A stretch of 64,000 nucleotides of DNA from JAVVHH01 sp964613945 (GTDB lineage: Bacteria; Pseudomonadota; Alphaproteobacteria; Acetobacterales; Acetobacteraceae). Under the pieces are notes generated by a model. It did no database searches. It worked only from the letters and a program-made list of their open reading frames with translations, and had not been told where the DNA came from. The DNA is taken from NCBI GenBank assembly GCA_964613945.1, contig CAZTJC010000004.1, positions 1-64,000 on the forward strand, given 5' to 3'. Positions within the stretch are counted from its first letter, which is position 1, and every line of letters begins with the position of its first letter. Shown in pieces: positions 33,068 through 42,947 of the stretch. The position numbers were made by a program, and so were the translations under genes.

Positions 33068-34438
33068 ATGAGCGCCATGGAGCATCGCCGATCGTCGATC
33101 GCCTGGACTGCCGCCCTTCTCGGCGCGACCCTGCTGCTCTGCGCCATTGCCCTGGGCAACGGCGGTCCCATCCTCTACCCCGACACCCTGGCCTACGTCG
33201 TCGACGGCGATCGCCTCGCCCACCTCCAGGTGCCGTATGCCGTCCGCCCGATCTACTACGGCGTCGCGCTCTGGCCCTTTCATGCCGTCGGCTACGGCCT
33301 GGCCATCGCCGTCCAGGCCGCGATCGTCGCCCATCTCCTCCTGCTCACCTTGCGCGCCACCGGCGCCGCCCCGACCCCACTCACCTTCCTGGCCGCCACC
33401 CTTGCCCTGGTCGTGCTGACCCCGGTCACCTGGCACGTCGCGCACCTCCTGCCCGACATCTTCACCGCGGTTCTGATCCTGGCTCTGTTCCTGCTCGGCT
33501 TCTGCCGCGACATCCTGCGCCGGTGGGAACGGTGGTACCTGCTCCTGCTCGCGACCGTGTCGGCGACGTTGCACGTCACCATGTGGCCGATCGGCGCCGC
33601 GCTCGTCGTGCTCGCCATTCTCGCCCGGTTCACCCCATTTCGCTGGTCGGCCCACCCCGTGTCGATGGCGATCCCGGTTGCCCTCGCGTTCGCCGGGTCG
33701 CTGGCCGGCTCATACGCCATCTTCCAACGCGTCACGCTGACGCCCAACAGCCCGCCGCATTTCCTCGCCCGCCTCCTGGCCGACGGCCCGGCCCGCGACT
33801 ACCTGCGCGCGACCTGCCCCGCCTCCGGTCTGGAACTCTGCACCTATCTTGATACGCTGCCCTCGACCGAGGACGGCTTCATCTGGCGTATGCTGCCCGC
33901 GCTTCCGGTCGCCTCCGGTAAGCAGATCAAGGCCGAAGCCGGCCAGGTCGTCGCCGGCACGATCGCCATGTTCCCGCTCCAGGTCGCCGGCCACATGCTG
34001 GTCAACGGTGCCCGGCAGCTCGTGACCTTTCAGTCCGAAACCCAGCTCTCCCCCGAGGAATGGCACGGGGCGATCACCGAAGGCCCTCCCGCCGCCCGCG
34101 CGCTGGCGGCCTCCCTCGCCGGCACTCCCCAGGCCCATGGCGCCTTTGACCGCCCGGCGCTCGACATGGTCAACGCCGTCCACGCCGCGATCGCGCTGCT
34201 CTGCCTTCCGGCCGCGGTCGTCCTGTTCGTCCTCACCCTCCGCCGCCGCGTGTTTCGCCCCGCCGCCCTGCTCGCGACGGTCGGCACCGGGCTGCTGGCT
34301 AACGGCTTCATCTCCGGTGCATTCGGCGGCGTGTTCGGCCGTTACGAAGGCCGCGTGATATGGCTGCTGCCCTTCGCCGTCCTTGCGGCCGCCCTTGCGC
34401 TGCGGCGGTCCTCTCAGCTCGATCCAAGGGAGACTTAG
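33068..34438 (+). CDS. Unknown polytopic membrane protein, paralogue of the one at 21781-23124
   Basis: The 456-residue protein has about 9-11 predicted membrane helices and the same family pattern as the gene at 21781-23124. The first outside loop is ILYPDTLAYVVDGDRLAHL, followed by RPIYYGVALWPFHA, then LLPDIFTAVLILAL. The middle block is LLADGPARDYLRATCP with LCTYLDTLPSTED, and the end is NGFISGAFGGVFGRYEGR then VIWLLPFA. It starts at an ATG 4 bp after AAGGAGA. Its stop overlaps the start of the ATP-grasp gene by one base (TAGTG), so it leads a coupled operon. A GT-C-type glycosyltransferase or transport function is inferred; none is proven. Confidence 0.6.
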   Translation: MSAMEHRRSSIAWTAALLGATLLLCAIALGNGGPILYPDTLAYVVDGDRLAHLQVPYAVRPIYYGVALWPFHAVGYGLAIAVQAAIVAHLLLLTLRATGAAPTPLTFLAATLALVVLTPVTWHVAHLLPDIFTAVLILALFLLGFCRDILRRWERWYLLLLATVSATLHVTMWPIGAALVVLAILARFTPFRWSAHPVSMAIPVALAFAGSLAGSYAIFQRVTLTPNSPPHFLARLLADGPARDYLRATCPASGLELCTYLDTLPSTEDGFIWRMLPALPVASGKQIKAEAGQVVAGTIAMFPLQVAGHMLVNGARQLVTFQSETQLSPEEWHGAITEGPPAARALAASLAGTPQAHGAFDRPALDMVNAVHAAIALLCLPAAVVLFVLTLRRRVFRPAALLATVGTGLLANGFISGAFGGVFGRYEGRVIWLLPFAVLAAALALRRSSQLDPRET

Positions 34439-35709
34439 TGCGCATTCTCGGAATCGGCTCCAAGGTTGAACTCGGAGACCTTTATGTCGGCCTCATGCGC
34501 GAGGGCCACGAGGTCCGCGTCTATGCCGGCGACCCCACCTATGCCGGCTGCTTCGAAGGCATCCTGCCCAAGATCACCGACTGGCAGGCCGAACTCGACT
34601 GGGTGGGCCGCGGTGACACCAACGACGGCATTGTGTTGTTCGAGCGCGTCGGCGTCGGCCCGCAGCAGGACGCCCTGCGTGCGGAGGGCTATCGCGTCAT
34701 CGGCGGCAGCGCGCTTGGCGATCGCCTCGAATACGACCGGGCCTTTGGTCAGCAGACCCTCAGCGATGCCGGGTTGCAGACCGCCCCGGCCCACAGCTTT
34801 CCCACCGCGCCCGACGCCGCCGCATGGCTCCGCGCCAACCCCGGTCGCACCGTCCTGAAATACCACAACAACGCCAAGGCCACCTTCGTCGGCGACCACG
34901 CCACCGGCCGTGACGTGCTGTTCCAGCTCTCCCGCGGCCCCCAAGGGCCCGTCCTGCTCATGCCGCGCCTGGTCGGCGTCGAGGTTGGTGTCGGCGCCTA
35001 TTTCAACGGCCAGCACTTCCTTCGGCCAGCCTGCATCGACTTCGAGCACAAGCGCTTCTGCGTCGGCGAGATGGGCGAGATGACCGGCGAGATGGGCACC
35101 CTGGTCGCCTATCCCGAACATAACCGCATCTTCGAGGCCACCCTTGCCCGCCTCGAACCCGTCTTTCGCGCGGCCAACCACGTCGGCTACGTCAACCTCA
35201 ACATGATCGCCAACGCCGACGGCCTCTGGCCCCTCGAGTTCACCTGCCGCTTCGGCAACCCGGGCTTCGCCATCCTCGCCCCGCTGCAGACCGCCGGCTG
35301 GGCCGACCTCTTCACCCGCATGTTGGAAGGCGGTCACGCGACCTTTCCGACCTCGCCCGACTGGTCCCTCGGCATCGTCCTCACCGTTCCGCCCTTTCCC
35401 GAAGAGCGACCCGGCGCCGACCCGGCCGAAGACCCGCCGCTCTTCTACCACCACGACCCGGCGCCCGAAGAGCAGCCCCATTACCACCTCTCCGACGTCC
35501 GCTTGGAGGGCGAACAGATGTTCGCCCGCCGCCGTACCGGATACGCCATGGTGGTCACCGGCACTGGCGCCACGGTCGCCGCGGCGCGCGACGCCGCCAC
35601 TCTCCGCGCCCGCAACGTCTGCGCCCCCGATCTCCGCTGGCGCACCGACATCGGTGATCGCTTCATTCACGGCGAGGGCGCCCAACTCGAGGCTTTAGGC
35701 TGGCTATGA
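34438..35709 (+). CDS. PurD-like ATP-grasp enzyme, probably not housekeeping GAR synthetase
   Basis: The 423-residue product has the ATP-grasp layout of phosphoribosylamine-glycine ligase: an N-terminal nucleotide fold, a lid with a lysine in VLKYHNNAKATF (Lys141), and a glutamate in VEVGVGAYFNG (Glu182). KRFCVGEMGEMTGEMGTLVA resembles PurD's GDTGPNTGGMG, and VNLNMIANADGLWPLEFTCRFGNP gives the metal-binding Glu and Asn. It lacks PurD's first loop GGREHA (here GIGSKVELGDL) and its C-terminal domain is divergent. I infer a carboxylate-amine ligase with another substrate. The start is GTG at 34438, overlapping the previous stop by one base. The methyltransferase gene begins inside its stop. Confidence 0.72.
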   Translation: MRILGIGSKVELGDLYVGLMREGHEVRVYAGDPTYAGCFEGILPKITDWQAELDWVGRGDTNDGIVLFERVGVGPQQDALRAEGYRVIGGSALGDRLEYDRAFGQQTLSDAGLQTAPAHSFPTAPDAAAWLRANPGRTVLKYHNNAKATFVGDHATGRDVLFQLSRGPQGPVLLMPRLVGVEVGVGAYFNGQHFLRPACIDFEHKRFCVGEMGEMTGEMGTLVAYPEHNRIFEATLARLEPVFRAANHVGYVNLNMIANADGLWPLEFTCRFGNPGFAILAPLQTAGWADLFTRMLEGGHATFPTSPDWSLGIVLTVPPFPEERPGADPAEDPPLFYHHDPAPEEQPHYHLSDVRLEGEQMFARRRTGYAMVVTGTGATVAAARDAATLRARNVCAPDLRWRTDIGDRFIHGEGAQLEALGWL

Positions 35710-36554
35710 ACCAAACCCTGCACGACTGCATCGCCGGCCGCATCTCCCCGCAGATCGCCGTCGCCCACTTCATGTTCAACGGCGCCGACGCCGCCGCTAT
35801 CCAGAACGAGCTCGCTCACGCCGAACCGCACCCGCAGCTCGATGCCATTCGCACCCTGCTGCTGACTCACACGCCCCAGATCGACGCCCTGACCGCCCAT
35901 ATCGGCCTCCACGGCGCAGACCACCACGCCTCCGGCGACACCCCCGAGGAAGGGGTCGCCCGTATCGCCGACTTCTTCGATCGCGCCGTCGCCGCCTCCC
36001 CCGAAGCCAGCGTCGCGCTTTATTCCCTCGGCGATCCCCTCATCCTCGCCGCCGCGACGGCCGAGATCGTCGAATGGCTCGAGATGTCCGACCTGCTCGC
36101 GCCCGAGGCTGACGTGCTCGATCTCGGCTGCGGCATCGGCCGGGTCGCCGGCGCCCTGGCGTCGCGCTGCCGCTCCGTCTTCGGCCTGGACGTCTCCCCC
36201 GGCATGGTCGCCGAGGCCCGCCGCCGCCACGTCGATCAGCCGAACCTCCGCTTCGAGGTCACCGCCGGCCAGAACCTGTCCTTCCTCGACGCCCACTCCT
36301 TCGACCTCATCCTGGCGATCGACAGCTTCCCCTATCTTGTCCAGGCTGGCATCGTCCCCGCCCACCTCGCCGACGCCGCCCGCATCCTGCGACCCGGCGG
36401 TGCCCTCGTCGTGCTGAACCTTTCCTACGAAACCGACGAATGGGACGAGATCCAGGCGCCGATCTGGGCCGCCGAATCCGGCCTCGCCTTGGTCGGAAGC
36501 GACCGCCAGCCCTTCCGCCTCTGGGACGGCTCCGCCTTCGTCTTCCGCCGTTGA
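35706..36554 (+). CDS. Class I SAM-dependent methyltransferase
   Basis: The 282-residue product carries the SAM-binding motif I VLDLGCGIGRVAG (residues 137-149), the acidic post-I loop VFGLDVSPGMVAEARRR, motif II FDLILAIDSFPY and a post-II LADAARILRPGGALVVLNLS. The first ~100 residues form a helical domain unlike common families, so substrate choice may lie there. It starts with ATG overlapping the ATP-grasp stop (ATGA), and its own stop overlaps the TTG start of the peptide-binding protein gene. Being between an ATP-grasp enzyme and a peptide transporter, it may methylate the product of the former. That is inference. Confidence 0.8.
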   Translation: MNQTLHDCIAGRISPQIAVAHFMFNGADAAAIQNELAHAEPHPQLDAIRTLLLTHTPQIDALTAHIGLHGADHHASGDTPEEGVARIADFFDRAVAASPEASVALYSLGDPLILAAATAEIVEWLEMSDLLAPEADVLDLGCGIGRVAGALASRCRSVFGLDVSPGMVAEARRRHVDQPNLRFEVTAGQNLSFLDAHSFDLILAIDSFPYLVQAGIVPAHLADAARILRPGGALVVLNLSYETDEWDEIQAPIWAAESGLALVGSDRQPFRLWDGSAFVFRR

Positions 36555-38104
36555 TCCGCCTCGCGCTTCTCGCGCTCCTGCTCGCGGCGCCCGTCGCGGC
36601 ACAGCCAGCCGGCGGCACCCTCCGCCTGCTGGCCCACACCGCGGCCGGCACGCTGGACCCGCACCTGAACTACACCGCGCAGTACTGGCAACTCTACGCC
36701 TTCACCTATGACGGCCTGGTCGCGTTCCGTAAGGTCGCCGGTCCCCGCGGCGCCGACCTCGTTCCCGACCTGGTCGACGCGCTACCCACGCCCGAAGACG
36801 GCGGCCTGCTCTACCGCTTCCATCTCCGCCCCGGCATCCGCTTCTCCGACGGTCGCCCCCTCGGTCCCGCCGACGTCGTCGCCAGTCTCCGCCGCATCTT
36901 CCGGGTCCGCAGCCCCACCGCCGAGACCTTCTACGGCGCCATCGCCGGCGCCCCCGCCTGCCTCGCCACCCCCGACACCTGCAGCCTCGACGGCGTGACC
37001 GCGGACGGCGACACGGTCTCGATCCGCCTCTCCCGCCCGGACCCCGAGTTCCTCGCCAAGCTCGCTTTGCCCCACGCCAGCATTCTACCCGCCGACAGCC
37101 CGGCCCAAGACGCCGGCATCGTCCCGATCTCCGGCACCGGCCCTTACCGCTTCCTCGCCTACGACCCGAACGACCGTCTGCAGATCGTCCGCAACGAACA
37201 TTTCCGCCCCTGGAACCCGGACGCCCAGCCGCCCGGCGGACCCGACCGCATCGAGTACGTCTTTGGCCTGGAAGACGAAGCCGAACTCACCGCCATCGAG
37301 AACGACCAGGCCGACTGGATGTTCGACGGCCCGCCCGCCGACCGGCTGGGCAACCTAGGACGCCACTTCCTGGACCGGGTGCATCTGGACCCGACCCCGG
37401 CGCTCTGGTTCGTTCCCCTGAACGTTCACATCCCGCCCTTCGACGATCCCCGCATCCGCCAGGCCGTCAACCTCGCCGTCGACCGCGACGCCGTCGTGAA
37501 GCTGTTTGGCGGCGCCAAGCTCGCGGCGCCCACCTGCCAGCTCCTGCCGCCGGGCTTGCCGGGCTACACCCCCTACTGCCCTTTCCCGCACGACCCCGCC
37601 CGTGCCCGCGCCCTCGTCGCCGCAGCCGGCGCAGCCGGCGCTCCCGTCACCCTGGTCACCGACGACAGCCCGGTCGCCCGGGCAGTCGGCACCTATCTCC
37701 GCGACGTCTTCGCCAGCATCGGCCTCGACACCAAGCTCCGCTCGCTATCGGCCAACGTGCAGTTCTCCTACATCCAGAACACCAACAACCACGTCCAGGC
37801 GAGCCTGACCTCCTGGTATGCCGACTATCCGTCGGCGGCCAACTTCCTGCTCGGCAGCTTCGGCTGCACGGCCTTTCACCCCGGCTCTGACTCGTCACCC
37901 AACATCACCGGCTTCTGCGACCCGTCCATCGACGCCCGCATCGCCGCCGGCGACATCGCCCCCGCCGACCGCGCCCTGACGGACGCCGCCATTGCCATCG
38001 CGCTGTTGAACCCGCGCTATGTCGACATCGTCTCGCGCCGGGTCGAGGATTACGCCTATCACGAGGTGTTCCACTGGCTGATCGCCCAAGCCCGCCTGCG
38101 CTGA
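36551..38104 (+). CDS. Peptide-type ABC transporter binding protein (SBP_bac_5)
   Basis: The 517-residue protein begins at a TTG that overlaps the methyltransferase stop (TTGA) and reads straight into a signal peptide (IRLALLALLLAAPVAA). The mature part is a family 5 binding protein: TLDPHLNYTAQYWQLYAFTYD, GIRFSDGRPLGPADV, GTGPYRFLAYDPNDRLQIVRN, and DDPRIRQAVNLAVDRDAV. Cysteine pairs in CLATPDTC and in APTCQLLPPGLPGYTPYC may form disulfides. It differs from the binding protein at 2044-3770. The two permeases follow, but no ATPase genes are encoded here, so ATPases must come from elsewhere. Confidence 0.87.
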   Translation: MIRLALLALLLAAPVAAQPAGGTLRLLAHTAAGTLDPHLNYTAQYWQLYAFTYDGLVAFRKVAGPRGADLVPDLVDALPTPEDGGLLYRFHLRPGIRFSDGRPLGPADVVASLRRIFRVRSPTAETFYGAIAGAPACLATPDTCSLDGVTADGDTVSIRLSRPDPEFLAKLALPHASILPADSPAQDAGIVPISGTGPYRFLAYDPNDRLQIVRNEHFRPWNPDAQPPGGPDRIEYVFGLEDEAELTAIENDQADWMFDGPPADRLGNLGRHFLDRVHLDPTPALWFVPLNVHIPPFDDPRIRQAVNLAVDRDAVVKLFGGAKLAAPTCQLLPPGLPGYTPYCPFPHDPARARALVAAAGAAGAPVTLVTDDSPVARAVGTYLRDVFASIGLDTKLRSLSANVQFSYIQNTNNHVQASLTSWYADYPSAANFLLGSFGCTAFHPGSDSSPNITGFCDPSIDARIAAGDIAPADRALTDAAIAIALLNPRYVDIVSRRVEDYAYHEVFHWLIAQARLR

Positions 38105-38130
38105 CCGTCCCGCGACTGCTGGCAGCGCTG

Positions 38131-38986
38131 GTGCTCCTCGCGATCGTGACCGGCACCCTGCTCGCACCGCTCTACGCCGGCCGCATCTCCGGCACCGATC
38201 CCTTCCTCAGCACGCCCATGGCGCAGGTCGATGGCCGCCCCGTCCTCGCCGACAATCCCGGCCTCGGCGTCACTCCCATCGGCCCCGCTTGGGAGACCTC
38301 CTGGCGCGGCCCATACCTCCTTGGCGCCGATACCCTCGGCCGCGACGTCGCCGCCCGGCTGCTCTACGGCGGCCGCACCTCCTTGCTCGTCGCCACGGCC
38401 GCGACCCTGCTCTGCCTCCTGTTCGGCGCCATCTCCGGCATCACCGCCGGCTTCGTCGGCGGCCTCACCGATACCGTCATCTCCGCCCTGATCGACCTGC
38501 TCTGGGCCTTCCCCGTCTATCTCCTGGCGATCTCGCTTTCGATCATCCTGGTCAACGAGGGCCTCCATCTCGGCCCCGTCACCCTCGAAGCGGACAGCAA
38601 GCTCCTTCCTGCCCTCATCCTCGGCCTCGTCTACGTCCCCTACGTCGCCCGCCCCGTCCGCACCGAAGTGCAATCCCTATTGGGCCGCGACTTCGTCGAA
38701 GCCGCCTTCGCCACCGGCGGCACCCGGCTGCACATTCTCCGCCGCCACATCCTCCCTTCCCTCTGGCCCACCCTGCTCGCCCTCGCCCCGATCGTCGCCG
38801 CCATGACCCTGCTCACCGAAGCCGCCCTTTCCATCCTCGGCATCGGCATCCAACCGCCCAAAGCCAGCTGGGGCACCCTGATCGCCGACGGCCAAGCCCT
38901 GATCTACAGCCGTCCCTGGGTCGCCATCGCCCCCGGCCTGGCCGTCGCCACCACCGTCCTCGCCCTCAACGTCCTGGCCGACCGCG

Positions 38987-38994
<8 letters not shown>
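38131..38994 (+). CDS. Peptide-type ABC transporter permease (DppC/OppC-like)
   Basis: This is a membrane subunit of the peptide/nickel importer family. After a first helix and a large outside loop comes GPYLLGADTLGRDVAARLLYGGRTSL, a signature of DppC. About five more helices follow, with the ATPase-coupling EAA loop seen as DFVEAAFATGGTRLHILRRHIL. GTG at 38131 is used as start. A CTG at 38101 overlapping the previous stop (CTGA) would give 10 more residues and a more complete first helix, and fits the coupling pattern, but CTG starts are rare. It ends in an 8-bp overlap with the second permease. Confidence 0.85.
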
Positions 38995-39919
<925 letters not shown>

Positions 39920-39965
39920 GCGGCGAGCTAGACGACAGCCGCCGTTAACGGCCTATAGTCGGATC

Positions 39966-41441
39966 ATGCAAATCACCCCCGTCGCCACTTTCGACTACGT
40001 CGTGTTCGGCGCGACCGGCGACCTGACCATGCGCAAGCTTCTGCCTGCGCTTTATCATCGCTTCCGCGACAAGCAGTTCGACGCCCAGTGCCGCATCATC
40101 GGCGCCGCCCGCTCGCCACTCGACGACGACGAGTTCCGCCGCCGGGCTGCCGACGCGCTGGAGCATTTCGTCGGCAAGACCGAGCGCGAACCCGCCGTGG
40201 TCGCCGAGTTTCTCGGCATCCTGCATTACGCGCGCGGCGACTCCACGCAGCCCGGCGGCCTAGACGCTCTCTCCGCCATGCTGGCGCCGCACCCCGACCG
40301 CGTCCGCGTCTTTTACCTCGCCACCTCACCCGCGCTCTACGGTCCCACCTGCCAGAACCTGCAGGCCGCCGGGCTGTCCGGCAACGGCGCCCGCGTCGTG
40401 CTCGAAAAGCCCATCGGCCACGACCTCGACTCCGCCCGCGCCATCAACGACACCGTCGGTGCTGTGTTCGACGAGGCCCACACATTCCGTATCGACCACT
40501 ACCTCGGCAAGGAAACGGTCCAGAACCTCCTGGCGCTGCGCTTCGCCAACGTCGTGTTCGAGCGCCTCTGGAACGCCGACGTCATCGACCACGTGCAGAT
40601 CACCGTCGGCGAAACGGTCGGCGTCGAGGGCCGCGGCGATTACTACGATGGCTCCGGCGTGCTGCGCGACATGGTGCAGAACCACCTGCTTCAGCTCCTC
40701 TGCCTGCTTGCCATGGAACCGCCCGCCAGCCTCGAAGCCGACGCCGTCCGCGACGAGAAGCTCAAGGTGCTCCGCGCCCTGAAGCCCATCGCCCCCCACG
40801 AAGTCGGCCACGTCACCGTCCGCGGCCAATACGCCAGCGGCGCCGTCGACGGCAAAGCCGTTCCTGGCTACCTCGCCGATCTCGGACCCGGCCGCACCAG
40901 CCGCACCGAGACCTTCGTCGCCGTCAAGGCGGAGATCCAGAACTGGCGCTGGGCCGGCGTCCCCTTCTATCTCCGCTCCGGCAAGCGCCTGCCGCAAAAG
41001 GTCAGCGAGATCATCGTCCAGTACCGGTCCGTGCCGTTCAGCATCTTCGGCCGCGATGCCGGCGAGCTCAGCGCCAACAAGCTCGTCATCCGCCTCCAGC
41101 CCAAGGAGGGAATGCGCCTGACTATGATGACCAAGGATCCCGGCCCGGGCGGTCTTCACCTCCTACCCACCGACCTCGACATCAGCTTCGAGCAAGCCTT
41201 CGGCACCCGTTTCCCCGACGCCTATGAGCGCCTGCTAATGGACTGCGTGCGCGGCAACCCGACTTTGTTCATGCGCCGTGACGAGGTCGAAGCCGCCTGG
41301 TCCTGGGTCGAGCCGATCATCGAAGCCTGGGACGACCAGCGCGACGCGCCCCGCCTTTACTCCGCCGGCGCCTGGGGTCCGACGGCCGCCATCGCCCTCA
41401 TCGAGCGCGACGGCCGCACCTGGCACGAGGAGTTGGGCTGA
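39966..41441 (+). CDS. zwf: Glucose-6-phosphate 1-dehydrogenase
   Basis: The 491-residue product is glucose-6-phosphate dehydrogenase, the first enzyme of the oxidative pentose phosphate and Entner-Doudoroff routes. It oxidises glucose 6-phosphate to 6-phosphogluconolactone with NADP. The coenzyme-binding motif is FGATGDLTMRKLLPALY (near residue 15), the substrate-binding signature RIDHYLGKETVQN is at residues 175-187, and VVLEKPIGHDL supplies the conserved lysine. Length is normal. It begins at an ATG 46 bp after the peptide permease gene and may be read from the same transcript, though a separate promoter is possible. Other pentose phosphate genes are not nearby. Its stop is 5 bp from the stop of the convergent DUF2254 gene. 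Confidence 0.95.
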   Translation: MQITPVATFDYVVFGATGDLTMRKLLPALYHRFRDKQFDAQCRIIGAARSPLDDDEFRRRAADALEHFVGKTEREPAVVAEFLGILHYARGDSTQPGGLDALSAMLAPHPDRVRVFYLATSPALYGPTCQNLQAAGLSGNGARVVLEKPIGHDLDSARAINDTVGAVFDEAHTFRIDHYLGKETVQNLLALRFANVVFERLWNADVIDHVQITVGETVGVEGRGDYYDGSGVLRDMVQNHLLQLLCLLAMEPPASLEADAVRDEKLKVLRALKPIAPHEVGHVTVRGQYASGAVDGKAVPGYLADLGPGRTSRTETFVAVKAEIQNWRWAGVPFYLRSGKRLPQKVSEIIVQYRSVPFSIFGRDAGELSANKLVIRLQPKEGMRLTMMTKDPGPGGLHLLPTDLDISFEQAFGTRFPDAYERLLMDCVRGNPTLFMRRDEVEAAWSWVEPIIEAWDDQRDAPRLYSAGAWGPTAAIALIERDGRTWHEELG

Positions 41442-41446
41442 CCCGG

Positions 41447-42862
41447 TCAGGCCGCGCTCGGCACCCGCGTCGAGCGTGAGTTGAGCGTTCCCAGCGTCGT
41501 CGCCAGCGTCGCGGTGGCGGCCTGCACCGAGCGCGCCGTCTCGCCATAACCCGTCTTCGTCAGGACCGCGGCCAGTTCCGCCAACGCTTTTTCCAGCTCG
41601 ACGGTCAGCACGTGCTCCCCGAGACTGGACAGCATGCGCCGTGCAATTTCGGCAAACTGGGCGCCCCAGGCTGGGGGAACGGTCTCGAGCAGGATCGCCA
41701 CCGCCCGCACCGCATAGGCAAGCGATTGTGCCTGGATCGATTCTGAAGTGACGAGGATAATGTTCTCGAAGGCGGCGATGGCTTCCGCCGGTGCCACATC
41801 GGGAATGACGACCAGCGACCCCGCATCGCCCTCGATCTCTCCGTCGACCGACCACCGCGCCAGGATGTCGCGCAGGCTCTGAATCACCGCCAGGCCCGGC
41901 GCCGGGTTGGATTTGGCAGTCGAGATCGATGTCCAGGCGATGGTCGTGAACTGCGAGATCCCATACGAAGGATCGTGTCGAAGGTCGCGCGCGTCGTTGT
42001 ACGTGACCGCCCCGCAGATGGCGTCATGCACCCGCTCCAGCATCGCGGGGGCGAGCGCGTCGCCCGTCCGTTCCCGCAGCGTCGCCATCGGATCGCCGAA
42101 CGCCAGGTAGCGGCCGATCGGCACCCGTAATTCGACCTCGACGTCGCCGCAACCGATCGCGCCGATGGCCTTGCGCAGCTTCTCGACGTCGATCGCGATG
42201 ACGTGGCCCGTCTCCCTCGACCGCAACTGCCCCATCACCGGCCAGTCCGCCCGCGGTTGGCGTCGTGTCGCCGCGAGCAGCGGCTTTTCGCGGCCCCGCG
42301 CCCGCAACACGTGCTGGTGGATCGCCCGCACGATCTGCGTCGGCCGCATTTGGTCGATCGTGTCGTAGATCATCACCACGATCATGCAGAGCGCGACGAT
42401 GGTCAGGACCAGGATCAAGCTGGTGCCGAAGATCGGCCGGTGGATGCTGCTGGCCGTCACCAGGCTCAACAGCGTGAACACCGACAGCCCGACGAAGTAG
42501 CCGAAGTAGAACTGATTGGTGCGGCGCATGAGGAACTGGTCAGTGACCTGGGTGGTGAGCGCCGATGCCCCTTGCTGCAGCGCGATCAGCAGCAGCGAGA
42601 AGGTGATGGAGGTGACGGTGATGATGCTCGAGGCGATCGTCGCCAGCAGCGTCGCCAGCGACGTGCTGTCGCCCAGCAACTCGCCCAGCCAACTGAACCC
42701 GGCCGGCGTCTGTCCGCCCGACCAGGCTTGGTCCGCCCAATAGATGATGATCGTGATGACGATGAAGCCAATCACCACCGCCAATGGCAGCGCCAGGAAC
42801 TGGCTGAATGCCCGCTTCAATCCGCTGCTGAGCCGGGTCGGCAACGCCGCGAAATCGGTCAT
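41447..42862 (-). CDS. DUF2254 family membrane protein
   Basis: The 471-residue protein matches DUF2254, a widespread inner membrane family without known function. The first half has about four membrane helices: LPLAVVIGFIVITIIIYWAD, STSLATLLATIASSIITVTS, QFYFGYFVGLSVFTLLSLVT, and SLILVLTIVALCMIVVMIYD. Between are VTSITFSLLLIALQQGASAL and TDQFLMRRTNQF, which are family blocks. The second half is soluble, with GDVEVELRVPIGRYLAFGDP, RDLRHDPSYGISQFTTIAWT and SPAPG-like segments. It stands alone, converging with zwf. Its start is 85 bp upstream of the branched-chain transporter cluster's end. Confidence 0.85.
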   Translation of the reverse strand: MTDFAALPTRLSSGLKRAFSQFLALPLAVVIGFIVITIIIYWADQAWSGGQTPAGFSWLGELLGDSTSLATLLATIASSIITVTSITFSLLLIALQQGASALTTQVTDQFLMRRTNQFYFGYFVGLSVFTLLSLVTASSIHRPIFGTSLILVLTIVALCMIVVMIYDTIDQMRPTQIVRAIHQHVLRARGREKPLLAATRRQPRADWPVMGQLRSRETGHVIAIDVEKLRKAIGAIGCGDVEVELRVPIGRYLAFGDPMATLRERTGDALAPAMLERVHDAICGAVTYNDARDLRHDPSYGISQFTTIAWTSISTAKSNPAPGLAVIQSLRDILARWSVDGEIEGDAGSLVVIPDVAPAEAIAAFENIILVTSESIQAQSLAYAVRAVAILLETVPPAWGAQFAEIARRMLSSLGEHVLTVELEKALAELAAVLTKTGYGETARSVQAATATLATTLGTLNSRSTRVPSAA

Positions 42863-42947
42863 TGCGCTTTTCCGTGCCGGCGACGGGAACAGGGTTTCAC
42901 AGTGGAGAACTCTCGGAAGTTCGGCTCCCTATAACCGATCGCGCCGT

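Noticed and set aside
34435..35685. 416-codon reverse-strand frame
   Set aside because: It mirrors the ATP-grasp gene and has the low-complexity Gly/Glu/Val composition of antisense shadows.
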